Part shown: piece after piece, positions 1 to 9,076 of the stretch
How positions within the stretch are numbered: the first letter of the stretch is position 1
Layout of the letters: each line of letters opens with the position of its first letter
The notes under the pieces: generated by a model
Told to the model about the DNA's origin: nothing
The model's input: the letters and a program-made list of their open reading frames with translations, nothing else
Database searches by the model: none
Translations under genes and position numbers: made by a program
Source: Echinicola marina
Lineage (GTDB): Bacteria > Bacteroidota > Bacteroidia > Cytophagales > Cyclobacteriaceae
Reading direction: 5' to 3'
Assembly (NCBI RefSeq): GCF_020463795.1
Contig: NZ_CP080025.1
Coordinates: 2,415,501 to 2,479,500 of the forward strand
DNA: 64,000 bases

Positions 1-808
1 GGTGTTGTACTATGGTTTTGATTTGAATGCCATATTCGCTGGCCACTTCCTGTAGAAAATCTTCAAAATGATAAGCGATGGAGCCTGTAAAGGTAATTGC
101 TGACGCCAAATGTTGGTTACCATAAGGAAGCACATAAAACTCAAAAAAATGTCGAAAATTATTTTTGATGATTTTTTGACAGGATGGACTGTCTGCATGT
201 TTTAATAGGAAGGGCGTGAAGGAAGCTAAAAAGCGATTGGCCTGGGGCCTATTATAAATTTTGTCCAAGATCTGCCTGGTATCCATATTATAAGTGCTAT
301 GGAAGTCGGCTATGATGTTGGGGTCAAGTTTTTTCTGCAGTACTTGGGCAATCAGGTCTTTGCAAAGTACTGTTCCACTTCCCCAGTCTGCCAAAATAAA
401 TCCCAATGAAGGAACATTCTCAATAATTTGTTTGCCATCATAAACACAGGAGTTTGCTCCTGTGCCAAGGATGCAGGTGATGCCATGCTGGTCCTGTAAT
501 AAGCTTCTGGCTGCCCCCAGTATATCCCCATAAACCTCAGTGGGATATTTTACCGGCAGCACTGATTCAATGGCTGATTTGACCTGTTCTACCTTGGCAG
601 GAAGTCCACATCCAGCACCATAGAAGATGACCTTGTCCACGTTTGGGGCTACTGGCAGAATTTCTTGTTGAATTATTAGGGCGATTTCTGCTTTCGATAA
701 AAAGTAAGGGTTTAGTCCCTTACATTGTACCGAATTCAGGGTATGGCCATCGTCATCCACTAGTCTCCAGTCAGTTTTGGTTGATCCACTATCAGCAATT
801 AATAGCAT
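1..808 (-). CDS. BadF/BadG-type amino-sugar kinase, probable GlcNAc/MurNAc kinase (partial)
   Basis: The gene runs off the left edge; 269 codons are visible and the family is usually about 280-300 residues, so little is missing. The ASKHA ATPase motifs are clear: DSGSTKTDW at residues 5-13 (phosphate 1), ILGTGANSC in the middle (phosphate 2) and LADWGSG. Known members phosphorylate N-acetylglucosamine or, as MurK, both GlcNAc and MurNAc in the cytoplasm. The start is the ATG at 806-808, which opens directly on the first motif. The gene faces away from the amidase next door and has its own promoter with the 18-bp palindrome. The neighbouring amidases, NagZ and NamZ suggest that it traps sugars released from peptidoglycan. 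The exact substrate is inferred. Confidence 0.8.
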   Translation of the reverse strand, partial: MLLIADSGSTKTDWRLVDDDGHTLNSVQCKGLNPYFLSKAEIALIIQQEILPVAPNVDKVIFYGAGCGLPAKVEQVKSAIESVLPVKYPTEVYGDILGAARSLLQDQHGITCILGTGANSCVYDGKQIIENVPSLGFILADWGSGTVLCKDLIAQVLQKKLDPNIIADFHSTYNMDTRQILDKIYNRPQANRFLASFTPFLLKHADSPSCQKIIKNNFRHFFEFYVLPYGNQHLASAITFTGSIAYHFEDFLQEVASEYGIQIKTIVQH

Positions 809-867
809 ATTCTCAATTTTAATTTGCAAAGGGTGATTTATTCCAACTTGTGGTATCACTTATGATA

Positions 868-914
868 CAAAGATGTTTTTATTTGGGGCCTTAGGCATCC
901 CTGAAAATAGGGAT
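868..914 (-). promoter_or_regulatory. Palindrome plus -7-like box upstream of the kinase (site A)
   Basis: An 18-bp dyad ATCCCTGAAAATAGGGAT lies at 897-914. Read toward the kinase, a -7-like octamer CATCTTTG (875 down to 868; consensus TAnnTTTG) ends exactly 29 bp beyond the palindrome. The same palindrome and spacing recur at sites B, C and D. No normal -33 TTTG is present, because the palindrome occupies that position. It is probably an activator site. The binding protein is unknown. Confidence 0.6.
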
Positions 915-940
915 TTGGTACAATCACTGTATTGTCTTTT

Positions 941-1825
941 TTACAGGTATTTTTTGTAGAGGTTGTGTAGGATTCTCAAGTCATTATCATCCAAGGCTGT
1001 TTCTAGGTCCTTTTGGATGAAATGAATTTTAAAGGCCCGGATGGCTGCCTTGTAATCACTCACATCATAACCAATGATGCGGAGGGCTTCTTTGGGATTA
1101 AAATGACTGGGAACTGGCTCCAGCATTATTTTTTCAATCTTATATTCACCGTTTTCATTGGGTATTCCCATTTCTGTGACCATATGATCGTCATACCAAA
1201 GTCCATAGCCTTGTTCTGCCAATCGTTTCCATGGAAAGTAGGCACTGGGATCCACTTTTCTGGCTGGGGCAATGTCCGCATGGCCAATGAAATTGGCCGT
1301 TGGGATATGATAATCGTTTTTAAGCCTCTTTAATAAGCTGAGTAAGCTTTCTATTTGCGCTGGAGTGAATGGCTCGGATCCATTATTATCCAATTCAATG
1401 CCTATAGAAGAACTATTTAGGTCTGTATCATGTCCCCATTTACCTCGGCCCGCATGCCAAGATCTTAGGTAGTCATTGAGCATTTGTACAATGGTACCAT
1501 CTTTACTGACCACATAGTGAGAACTTACTTGGGCACGAGGCAAAGTAAATGTTCTGATCGTTTGTTCAAGAGAATCTTGTGCGGTATGGTGGATGATGAC
1601 AAAGTTGGGCCTTCTTATGCTGAAGTTAGTAGTGCCCACCCACAGATCGGTGACATTGGTCGTGTCGCCCTCTTCACCAGCTTTAGGAATTTCAAGGATA
1701 TTTTGTGCGGTTTCTTTTACTTGTTTTTTATGTTGCTTATTGATGGACTTATAGGGATTGGGGGTGCAAGCGATAGTAATGCTGGTTAGTATCAATATAA
1801 GGCCAAGGCAATGGATTGTTTTCAT
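941..1825 (-). CDS. N-acetylmuramoyl-L-alanine amidase, lipoprotein (Amidase_2/AmiD type)
   Basis: A 294-residue exported amidase that should cleave the MurNAc-L-Ala bond and free peptides from muropeptides. The ATG at 1825 gives a signal sequence ending TIAC with Cys20 as the likely lipidation site. The Amidase_2/PGRP fold is shown by IIHHT near residue 78, a central SHYVVSKDG segment, the WHAGRG segment, and GHADIAP followed by KVDPS, which supplies the second His and the acidic ligand of the zinc site. About 80 residues follow the catalytic domain. The gene lies between the kinase and the response regulator, both on the same strand, and has its own palindrome-bearing promoter. A second amidase follows at 3045. 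The family assignment is secure; periplasmic versus outer-membrane location is inferred. Confidence 0.87.
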   Translation of the reverse strand: MKTIHCLGLILILTSITIACTPNPYKSINKQHKKQVKETAQNILEIPKAGEEGDTTNVTDLWVGTTNFSIRRPNFVIIHHTAQDSLEQTIRTFTLPRAQVSSHYVVSKDGTIVQMLNDYLRSWHAGRGKWGHDTDLNSSSIGIELDNNGSEPFTPAQIESLLSLLKRLKNDYHIPTANFIGHADIAPARKVDPSAYFPWKRLAEQGYGLWYDDHMVTEMGIPNENGEYKIEKIMLEPVPSHFNPKEALRIIGYDVSDYKAAIRAFKIHFIQKDLETALDDNDLRILHNLYKKYL

Positions 1826-1894
1826 CAAGAACAGGTTTTTGGATATACTTCAGTTCAAAATAGGTGTTTTTGAATTGAATATGTGATTAAGGTA

Positions 1895-1941
1895 CAAATA
1901 TCAAAACAATTTCATTGCCAAAAATCCCTGAAAAGAGTGAT
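1895..1941 (-). promoter_or_regulatory. Palindrome plus -7-like box upstream of amidase 1 (site B)
   Basis: The palindrome ATCCCTGAAAAGAGTGAT is at 1924-1941, with one arm degenerate (GTGAT instead of GGGAT). On the minus strand the octamer GATATTTG (1902 down to 1895) ends 29 bp past the palindrome, the same spacing as in sites A, C and D. The predicted start site is about 60 bp upstream of the amidase ATG at 1825. Confidence 0.6.
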
Positions 1942-2107
1942 TTGATCCGAGAGATCTGGAAAAGTTTCTTGAATGAGAAATGAAGGGGCAGCGAATAAGG
2001 GGAGAAAGCGTTTAGAGAATGTTTTACATCCAAAGACTTTGGGTATTAACGGGGTGTTTCCCCGCGAGAGCAGTATTAAATCGTAATTTCATTAGGAAGT
2101 GTTGTAC

Positions 2108-2743
2108 TTATTTGATCAGGCCCTTTTTATAGGCATTATTGACCAGTTCGGCGGTGTTTTTGGCCCTGAGTTTATAAAGTAAGTTTTTGCGGTGGGTTTC
2201 AACGGTATTTTTACTGATGAACAGCTCTTCACCGATTTCCTGTGTTGTGAGGCCATTTGCAATACAACCTAATACCTCCATTTCCCTATCGGAGAGCTTT
2301 TCTGTCAGCTGCATTTTTCCCGGCTTTTTGATAAAACTATTGACCAGGGTTTTGCTGACTTCCTCACCCAGATAGGTTCCTCCAGCATGCAGGGTTTGGA
2401 TGGCTTCTATCAAATCATTTTTACCTGTATTTTTTAAGATATATCCTTGAGCGCCTGTTTTGAGCATATCGGAAATGAAGTGTCGGTCATTATGCATGGA
2501 GAGTCCCAATACTTTCAGGGATTTATGGGATTTAAGTAGGGTTTTAGTAGCCTCTACCCCATCCATTACAGGCATATTGATGTCCATGATCACGATATCT
2601 ACCGGACTAATTTCACAATAGTTGATGGCTTCTTTGCCATTCATGGCCTCAGCGACCACCTTAATGCCAGGTATATCTGAGAGCATGGCTTTAAGGCCGT
2701 CAATAAACATTTGGTGGTCGTCAGCAATCAGTACATTGATCAT
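2108..2743 (-). CDS. NarL/LuxR-family response regulator
   Basis: A 211-residue two-component response regulator. The receiver domain has the acidic pair D8/D9, the phospho-acceptor D54 in MDINMP, and the conserved Lys in LKNTGK. The C-terminal LuxR-type helix-turn-helix runs from KLSDREMEVL through FISKNTVETHRKN. No histidine kinase lies beside it, so its partner is elsewhere in the genome. It sits between the two amidase genes and between palindromes B and C, so it is the best local candidate for the protein that reads those sites. NarL-type regulators bind inverted repeats of about this length. That link is inferred from position only. Confidence 0.93.
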   Translation of the reverse strand: MINVLIADDHQMFIDGLKAMLSDIPGIKVVAEAMNGKEAINYCEISPVDIVIMDINMPVMDGVEATKTLLKSHKSLKVLGLSMHNDRHFISDMLKTGAQGYILKNTGKNDLIEAIQTLHAGGTYLGEEVSKTLVNSFIKKPGKMQLTEKLSDREMEVLGCIANGLTTQEIGEELFISKNTVETHRKNLLYKLRAKNTAELVNNAYKKGLIK

Positions 2744-2950
2744 GGTATTCTTGTTTAGCCTTGAAAAAAGTAACTTTATTTGTTCAACTCAGAGGGAATT
2801 AAGCCTAATTTATACTTTTTTAAAATATAAATTACATTAAAGGTAAATACTGGAAAACAGGTAGGCAATGGGTTGAAAGGCTAAAAAGTGGTTTTTTCAA
2901 TGATTTGAGGTGGTTTTTATTGTCCGAAGAGATTTGTAAGGTATTGAAAA

Positions 2951-2997
2951 ATCACTGTTTTCAGGGATGATAAAATCCATATTAATCATCATGTTAG
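2951..2997 (+). promoter_or_regulatory. Palindrome plus -7-like box upstream of amidase 2 (site C)
   Basis: The palindrome ATCACTGTTTTCAGGGAT is at 2951-2968 (left arm degenerate). The octamer at the conserved 29-bp distance is CATGTTAG (2990-2997), the weakest of the four. A better match to TAnnTTTG, TATCTTTG, lies 16 bp further on at 3006-3013 and could be the real -7 box here. Confidence 0.5.
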
Positions 2998-3044
2998 GTG
3001 TTCAATATCTTTGAGGAAAGACCTATGGAAGAATAGCAGTGTGT

Positions 3045-3737
3045 ATGAAAGACAGATTAAAAATAAAGCCAGTTAAACTGGGACTAATGGCCATAGGGAT
3101 TCTTGTTTTTGGCGCATGTTCCCCGTCCACCTTTAGGGTGTTTCATAAGCCGATCAAATTTGATGAGGAAAGAAGATCCCTAACAATAGAATACCTGGAA
3201 GCGCATTATGGAATGGTCCAAGAGGAGCCAAGCATTGTGCCCAAAATGGTTGTTTTGCATTGGACGGCGATTCCTAACTTGGAAAGATCCTACGAAGCCA
3301 TGAATCCGGTGTATTTGCCTGGAAGCAGGACTGGTATTGCAGCTGCCAGTTCCCTTAATGTTTCTTCCCATTATTTAATAGACAGGGATGGTACCATATT
3401 TCGTCAACTTCCCGATACCATAATGGCCAGGCATGTGATCGGACTGAACCATTGTGCCATTGGAGTAGAAAATGTAGGCAGTGCCAAGGAGCCATTGACC
3501 AAAGCCCAATTGAGGGCCAATGAAGCTTTAGTGAGGCATTTGAATAGGAAGTATGATATAGAATATGTCATAGGCCATCATGAGTATACTGCTTTTGAGG
3601 GACATCCTTTATGGAGGGAGTTGGATGAGGGATACAGGACGGTCAAATCCGATCCGGGAGAAAGATTCATGAAGAAAATCCGGAAACGTCTCGAGGATTT
3701 GGCATTAAAAGAACCTCCTGCTTTAAAGATAAAATAA
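3045..3737 (+). CDS. N-acetylmuramoyl-L-alanine amidase, lipoprotein (second copy)
   Basis: A 230-residue Amidase_2-family protein. I take the ATG at 3045 in preference to the GTG two codons earlier. The N-terminus is a lipoprotein signal ending FGAC with Cys25. Catalytic-domain landmarks are VVLHWTA (first zinc His), SSHYLIDRDGTIF, the conserved IGVENVG strand, YVIGHHEYT (second His) and SDPGE (acidic ligand). It resembles the protein at 941-1825 in fold but lacks the C-terminal extension and is clearly a different subfamily, not a recent copy. It likely cleaves stem peptides from muropeptides. It is monocistronic, with palindrome C upstream and a terminator behind it. Confidence 0.87.
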   Translation: MKDRLKIKPVKLGLMAIGILVFGACSPSTFRVFHKPIKFDEERRSLTIEYLEAHYGMVQEEPSIVPKMVVLHWTAIPNLERSYEAMNPVYLPGSRTGIAAASSLNVSSHYLIDRDGTIFRQLPDTIMARHVIGLNHCAIGVENVGSAKEPLTKAQLRANEALVRHLNRKYDIEYVIGHHEYTAFEGHPLWRELDEGYRTVKSDPGERFMKKIRKRLEDLALKEPPALKIK

Positions 3738-3756
3738 GTTGCTAAGCTCCCCGGAT

Positions 3757-3793
3757 AAAAGGTCATGAAGGTATTGCTTCATGGCCTTTTTTT
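3757..3793 (+). terminator. Rho-independent terminator behind amidase 2
   Basis: A 14-bp stem (3757-3770 with 3777-3790, one G-T pair) around a 6-nt loop merges into a T run at 3787-3793. It ends the amidase transcript before the SusC promoter. Confidence 0.75.
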
Positions 3794-3845
3794 GTGGTCA
3801 AAAGTGGGGTGTTAAGCACTTTTGGATTAATGGTGATTTGATAAT

Positions 3846-3892
3846 ATCCCTGTTTTCAGGGATGGAATGCTTCGATTTTATGAAAAAATTTG
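3846..3892 (+). promoter_or_regulatory. Palindrome plus -7-like box upstream of susC (site D)
   Basis: This is the best copy of the palindrome: ATCCCTGTTTTCAGGGAT at 3846-3863, a perfect 7-bp dyad around TTTT. The octamer AAAATTTG at 3885-3892 ends 29 bp downstream, as in sites A, B and C. The predicted start site leaves an untranslated leader of about 110 nt before susC at 4009. Confidence 0.65.
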
Positions 3893-4008
3893 AGGAACCA
3901 ATAGAGATGAAAAGCAGTGGCCAATTGACGATAAACCCAAAAGCATGGTAATAACCATCGCTTTTCAGTCCTTTTGGGAAAATAATTCACTTAACTAATA
4001 ATCAAAAA

Positions 4009-7000
4009 ATGTTAAACATGAAAAAACTTTTACGCTGTTCTTTGGGAGCGATTTGTTTTCTCCTGTTCCATTTTCAGGTACTGGCCCAGACAGTCAATGT
4101 CACTGGTACAGTAACAAGTGCTGATGATGGGACAACTTTGCCGGGAGTAAGCATCTTGGTCAAAGGAACTACCAAAGGTGTCTCATCGGACATTGACGGT
4201 AAGTATAAAATTGAAGTAGATCAGGGTGATGTACTGGTTTTTAGTTTTATTGGGATGATATCCCAGGAACAAACTGTTACGGGAGCTGGAACAATAAATG
4301 TTGCCCTAGCGGCTGAGGCCAAATCCCTCCAGGAAGTGGTTGTCGTAGGTTACGGAACCCAAAAAAGAAGTGATCTTACAGGTGCGGTAGCCACTGTGGA
4401 TACGGAAGTACTTGAATCAAGACCGATCACCGATGTGGGTAGAGGTTTACAGGGGACCACCCCTGGCCTGACCATTACCACTCCAAGTGGACAGATTGGC
4501 CAGAATCCGCAAATTAGATTGAGAGGTATGACCGGGACTTTGAGTAATTCAGGTGGTGCCCAGCCTTTGATCTTGGTGGACAATGTGGAAGTGCCCAACC
4601 TCCAGATGATCAACCCTGAGGATATTGAGTCTATTTCTGTGTTGAAGGATGCCGCATCTGCTTCCATTTATGGTTCCAGAGGTGCCTGGGGGGTGATCTT
4701 GATTACTACCAAAACGGGTGAAAAAGGTGAAGCGCCCAAGATCAATTATTCCAATAACTTTTCATGGGCAACACCTACCAAAACTCCTGTTATAGCACCA
4801 GCGGCTGAAGGTGCAGAAATGGCCTTTAAAGCTTTACAAAGAACCAATCCTTCCACTAACGTATTTGGTGTCGTGGGAATGTACTTTGATGAAGAGGGCA
4901 TTCAGAAAATGAGAGAGTGGGAGCAGCAATATGGCGGTCAGAATTTAGGGAATGAAATGGTTTTAGGTAGGGATTTTGAAATCCGAGATGGCAGGTTGTT
5001 CTTTTACCGTCCTTGGGATGCCGGGGATATGTTTATGAGGGAAAGTACGCCACAGCAAAAGCATGACCTGTCTGTTGCTGGAGGAACTGACAAGACAACT
5101 TATCGTTTAGGGGTAGGTTATCTTGGACAAAACGGAGTGTTAAAAGTAAATCCAGATGAGTTTAACCGTTATTCTTTGGACCTAAGTGTCAATACCGATG
5201 TGACGGATTGGATGGAAGTAAGAGGTAAAGTGCTTTACAGTAAGACCCAGTTTACAAGACCATTCTATTTTAGCAGTGAAACATACGATCCTTGGTATTA
5301 TCTGTTCAGATGGCCAAAAACCTATCCATACGGAACTTATGAAGGTTATCCGTTCAGAAGTGCTGTGACGGAGGTTTCCCAAGCAAAAATGAATGAACAA
5401 ACCACCTCTTTGAGCAGGATAAACCTTGGCACGACCATTCGTCCTGTAAAAGGCTTGGCCATTAATGCCAATTACACATTTGATTCAAATAATTTCCACG
5501 ATCACCAAACTGGAGGAGTGGTTTCTGCATATAATTTTTGGTCTACTGGAGCCAATTTGGAGTATGCGCCTTATTCAAGTGCATCCTATAATAGGGTGAT
5601 TTATGGTTCTTCATGGAGCAATAGGAATGTAGGTAAATTATTCGCCACCTATGATAAGCAGTTTGGAGACCACGCCTTCAAATTCATGGCAGGCGGTGAT
5701 ATAGAGTCTTATGAATATTGGTATCACAGTTCTCAAAGAAGGGATTTGATGGATTTGGATAGAGGAGAGCTTGACTTGGCGTCCGGTGATCAGTTTGTAG
5801 GCGGCTCTAGAAACCAATGGGCCACGATGGGGGCCTTCAGTAGGATCAACTATAACTATAAAGAAAAGTATTTTCTGGAATTGAACGGCCGTTATGATGG
5901 TTCTTCCAGATTGTCACCAACTGCAAGATGGGCATTCTTCCCTTCTATGTCTGCAGGATACGTCATCACAGAAGAACCCTTTATGGAGCCAGTAACCAAT
6001 GTGATGTCCTTCTTGAAATTAAGGGCATCTTGGGGGGCTATTGGTAATCAAAATGCCTATCTAAGTGATATCTATAGAATCATGGGGTCTTATTCTTCGG
6101 GATGGTTAAATGGCAGTGATAACCAATTGACTTTTGGGACACCTGGCGCTTTGCCTTCTTCTTTGACATGGGAGACTGTGACCACCTTGGATTATGGCTT
6201 TGATGCCAGATTCTTCCAGGATAAGTTAGGTTTGACTTTTGACTGGTACAGAAGAACCACCAGTGATATGCACAGTGCAGGAGAGGTGCTTCCGGCTTCC
6301 TATGGAACAGGGGCTACCAAGCAAAATTTGGGTGAACTGGAAACTACGGGTTGGGAATTGGCCATCGATTATAGCCATTCCTTTGGAAATGGCCTAAACC
6401 TTAATGCAACGGCCATGCTGTCTGACTTCAAAGAGCGTATCACAGAGTTTGCCGATAATAAGAGCATTTATTCCAACAGAGTAGGCAGGACCCTGGGTGA
6501 AATTTGGGGATATGAAACGGATCGATTGTTTACAGAGGATGATTTTGTAAAAGATGGCAATGGGGATTTACTGTTGGAAAATGGGAAATACGTGATGAAG
6601 GAAGGTATTCCTTCCCAGTCCCTCTTTGAAAGTGGTTGGTTCTTCTATGGCCCAGGAGATGTGAAATACAAGGATCTGGATGGTGACGGTGAAATCACTT
6701 ATGGTTCCAATACGGTGGAAGATCATGGAGACTTGAAGGTGATTGGAAATTCCACACCAAGGTACCAGTATGGTTTTAGACTAGGTGGTGACTATAAGGG
6801 AATTGATTTCAACTTCTTTATCCAAGGTGTGGGTAAGCGTGATTACTGGGCAAACGGGCCAATCTTTGTGCCGGGTTATAGACCTGGTGAAGCATGGTTT
6901 GCACATCAATTGGACTACTGGTCACCTGAGAACCCGGATGCCTTCTACCCTAGACCTACCAATCAAGGACAATCCAGCAATAGCAAGAACTTCCTGAGAC

Positions 7001-7269
7001 AGACGAGATACCTTTTGGACATGTCCTATATGAGGATGAAGAATATCACCATTGGTTATTCTTTGCCTCAGTCTCTGATAGGTAAACTGAATATTGACAA
7101 AGTAAGGGTTTATTTCAGTGGGGAGAACCTATTTGAATTTGATAATCTTGATTTGCCAATTGACCCAGAAGTGGATTATACCAGTGCAGGTTTAAACGAT
7201 TCGAATACATTCGGTAGGGTGTACCCTTATAGTAGAAATGTATCTTTTGGTTTACAGATAACACTATAA
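4009..7269 (+). CDS. SusC/RagA-family TonB-dependent outer-membrane transporter
   Basis: A 1086-residue outer-membrane importer that forms the barrel under the SusD lid and takes up oligomers using TonB energy. A signal peptide (MKKLL start at the second ATG, 4018, ending VLAQT) is followed by a CarboxypepD_reg-like domain (about residues 28-100), the SusC signature LQEVVVVGYGTQKR near 115, a plug domain with KDAASASIYGSRG, and a barrel ending in VSFGLQITL. The length is normal for the family. It forms an operon with susD, 11 bp downstream. Substrate cannot be read from sequence; the surrounding enzymes point to muropeptides or a related amino-sugar glycan. The palindrome-bearing promoter groups it with the kinase and both amidases. 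Confidence 0.95.
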   Translation: MLNMKKLLRCSLGAICFLLFHFQVLAQTVNVTGTVTSADDGTTLPGVSILVKGTTKGVSSDIDGKYKIEVDQGDVLVFSFIGMISQEQTVTGAGTINVALAAEAKSLQEVVVVGYGTQKRSDLTGAVATVDTEVLESRPITDVGRGLQGTTPGLTITTPSGQIGQNPQIRLRGMTGTLSNSGGAQPLILVDNVEVPNLQMINPEDIESISVLKDAASASIYGSRGAWGVILITTKTGEKGEAPKINYSNNFSWATPTKTPVIAPAAEGAEMAFKALQRTNPSTNVFGVVGMYFDEEGIQKMREWEQQYGGQNLGNEMVLGRDFEIRDGRLFFYRPWDAGDMFMRESTPQQKHDLSVAGGTDKTTYRLGVGYLGQNGVLKVNPDEFNRYSLDLSVNTDVTDWMEVRGKVLYSKTQFTRPFYFSSETYDPWYYLFRWPKTYPYGTYEGYPFRSAVTEVSQAKMNEQTTSLSRINLGTTIRPVKGLAINANYTFDSNNFHDHQTGGVVSAYNFWSTGANLEYAPYSSASYNRVIYGSSWSNRNVGKLFATYDKQFGDHAFKFMAGGDIESYEYWYHSSQRRDLMDLDRGELDLASGDQFVGGSRNQWATMGAFSRINYNYKEKYFLELNGRYDGSSRLSPTARWAFFPSMSAGYVITEEPFMEPVTNVMSFLKLRASWGAIGNQNAYLSDIYRIMGSYSSGWLNGSDNQLTFGTPGALPSSLTWETVTTLDYGFDARFFQDKLGLTFDWYRRTTSDMHSAGEVLPASYGTGATKQNLGELETTGWELAIDYSHSFGNGLNLNATAMLSDFKERITEFADNKSIYSNRVGRTLGEIWGYETDRLFTEDDFVKDGNGDLLLENGKYVMKEGIPSQSLFESGWFFYGPGDVKYKDLDGDGEITYGSNTVEDHGDLKVIGNSTPRYQYGFRLGGDYKGIDFNFFIQGVGKRDYWANGPIFVPGYRPGEAWFAHQLDYWSPENPDAFYPRPTNQGQSSNSKNFLRQTRYLLDMSYMRMKNITIGYSLPQSLIGKLNIDKVRVYFSGENLFEFDNLDLPIDPEVDYTSAGLNDSNTFGRVYPYSRNVSFGLQITL

Positions 7270-7280
7270 AAAGCGGAATC

Positions 7281-8993
7281 ATGAAAATTAGAATATTAAG
7301 CATATTAGTCGCTGTTTTTACCTTGGTGAGTTGTGATGACTTTCTAGAAAAGCCACCATTGGATCAACTCACAGATGAAACTTATTGGACCAGTGAGGAC
7401 AATGTAAGGAGTTTTTCCTATGGATTTTATACGGCCTATTTCAGTGGTTATGGCTCTGGTTATGCTTGGGGGAAATTTTTCTCTGGGCAAAGCTTGAATG
7501 ATGACTTTGGCCCTAGCAGTCCGGCACAGTTTAGACAAAATGTCCCTACTGCTGCAACAAGTTCTTATTGGACATTTGCCTGGGTAAGGAAGGCCAATAT
7601 CTACTTGCAAAGAATACAAACTGTTCCTATGGAGGAAGAGGCTATCAATCATTGGTCTGGCGTGGCCAGGTTCTTTAGGGCTTTGGAGTACCATGATTTG
7701 GTGAAGCAGTTTGGAGACGTGCCTTGGTATGATGAGGAGCTGAACGAAAGTGATGAAGCCATGTTGTATAAGCCCCGTGATCCAAGAGATCTAGTAATGG
7801 ACAATGTGCTCGCTGACCTTCAGTTTGCTGCTGATAATGTTCGTCAGAACGATGGTACAAGTGGATTGACCGTAAACCGGGATGTGGTATTGGCTTTAAT
7901 GTCCCGTATTATGCTTTTCGAAGGAACTTGGCAAAAATACCATGAGGGAAATAATGAAAAAGCAAAATCATATCTCGAAGCTGCCAAATGGGCTTCAAAT
8001 GAATTGATGGCTGGGGGAAATTATTCTTTAGGGGATTATAGAGAAGTCTTTACCTCTCTAAATTTGTCCAGCAATCCTGAGGTGATCCTTTATAGACACT
8101 ATGAGCCAGGTTTGATTACCCATGCCCTTAACAGTTATAATAATAAAGAGCCGCAAACAGGTGTATCCAAGGATGCCGTGGAGGCATATTTGGCCAATGA
8201 TGGTTTGCCAATAGGCCTTTCTCCAAATTATCAGGGTGACAGAGGTATTGAGAATGTGATGGCCAATAGAGACGGAAGGATCTATGGAACCTTGGTTTCC
8301 GATGAGCTGAGATTAAATGGTATTTTGCCTAATTATAGCACTACCGGCTATGCCACGCTCAAGTTTTTGAATGAAGAAATCAAGGATGAGCCAGAAGGAA
8401 GCTCTAATCTGAACTATACTGATTCTCCAGTATTGAGGTACGGGGAAGTATTGATGAATTATGCAGAAGCAGTAGCTGAATTGGCGACTGTTGGTGGACC
8501 AGCATTGACCCAAGCAGATTTAGACATGTCTATTAATGAATTAAGAGACCGTCCAGGTGTGGGAATGCCTCATCTAATGCTATTAGGTATGGAGCCTGCT
8601 GTAAACGGAGTAGCATATGACGATCCATCTCGGGACCCAAGTGTGCCTTCAATTATTTGGGAAATCAGAAGAGAGCGGAGAGTAGAACTGATGATGGAGG
8701 GGTTCCGCTTGGATGACTTGAAACGTTGGAAGAAGCTAGAATACACAGATACAGAGGCCAATGAAAATATCAACAGAGGCGCTTGGATAGATAAAGCGGA
8801 CTACCCTGGCCTACAGAGTAGTGTGACCCTTACTGAGGGTGAAACAGGATATATCATTCCTTCTACTGCTGCCGCTTCCCAAAGGAGATTTGAAGATCCA
8901 AAAGTCTATCTTGATCCAGTGCCTTTGGATCAGATTACCCTTTATGATGAGCATGGAGTGACCTTGGAACAGAACCCCGGATGGGAAGAGTAA
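7281..8993 (+). CDS. SusD/RagB-family surface glycan-binding lipoprotein
   Basis: A 570-residue lipoprotein that caps the SusC barrel and binds the substrate at the cell surface. The signal peptide ends LVSC with the lipidated Cys followed by DDFLEK, typical of the family. The TPR-like helical region and the C-terminal RagB/SusD block (WEIRRERRVELMMEGFR, then DLKRW) are present. It lies 11 bp behind susC and is followed by a strong terminator, so the pair forms one transcription unit. Confidence 0.95.
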   Translation: MKIRILSILVAVFTLVSCDDFLEKPPLDQLTDETYWTSEDNVRSFSYGFYTAYFSGYGSGYAWGKFFSGQSLNDDFGPSSPAQFRQNVPTAATSSYWTFAWVRKANIYLQRIQTVPMEEEAINHWSGVARFFRALEYHDLVKQFGDVPWYDEELNESDEAMLYKPRDPRDLVMDNVLADLQFAADNVRQNDGTSGLTVNRDVVLALMSRIMLFEGTWQKYHEGNNEKAKSYLEAAKWASNELMAGGNYSLGDYREVFTSLNLSSNPEVILYRHYEPGLITHALNSYNNKEPQTGVSKDAVEAYLANDGLPIGLSPNYQGDRGIENVMANRDGRIYGTLVSDELRLNGILPNYSTTGYATLKFLNEEIKDEPEGSSNLNYTDSPVLRYGEVLMNYAEAVAELATVGGPALTQADLDMSINELRDRPGVGMPHLMLLGMEPAVNGVAYDDPSRDPSVPSIIWEIRRERRVELMMEGFRLDDLKRWKKLEYTDTEANENINRGAWIDKADYPGLQSSVTLTEGETGYIIPSTAAASQRRFEDPKVYLDPVPLDQITLYDEHGVTLEQNPGWEE

Positions 8994-9023
8994 AATACTG
9001 ATTTGTTAGAATGTTTGTTTGGT

Positions 9024-9060
9024 ATGCCCTTCTTTTTGTTATGAAAAGAGGGGCATTTTT
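9024..9060 (+). terminator. Rho-independent terminator of the susC-susD operon
   Basis: A 14-bp stem (9024-9037 with 9043-9056, two G-T pairs) and a 5-nt loop are followed by five Ts. It lies inside the upstream in-frame extension of the next gene and argues that the extension is not translated. Confidence 0.8.
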
Positions 9061-9076
9061 CAGATTTTTACTAGAT

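Noticed and set aside
9011-9076. N-terminal extension of the deacetylase
   Set aside because: The segment encodes the susD terminator hairpin and would spoil the signal peptide; the ATG at 9077 is better.
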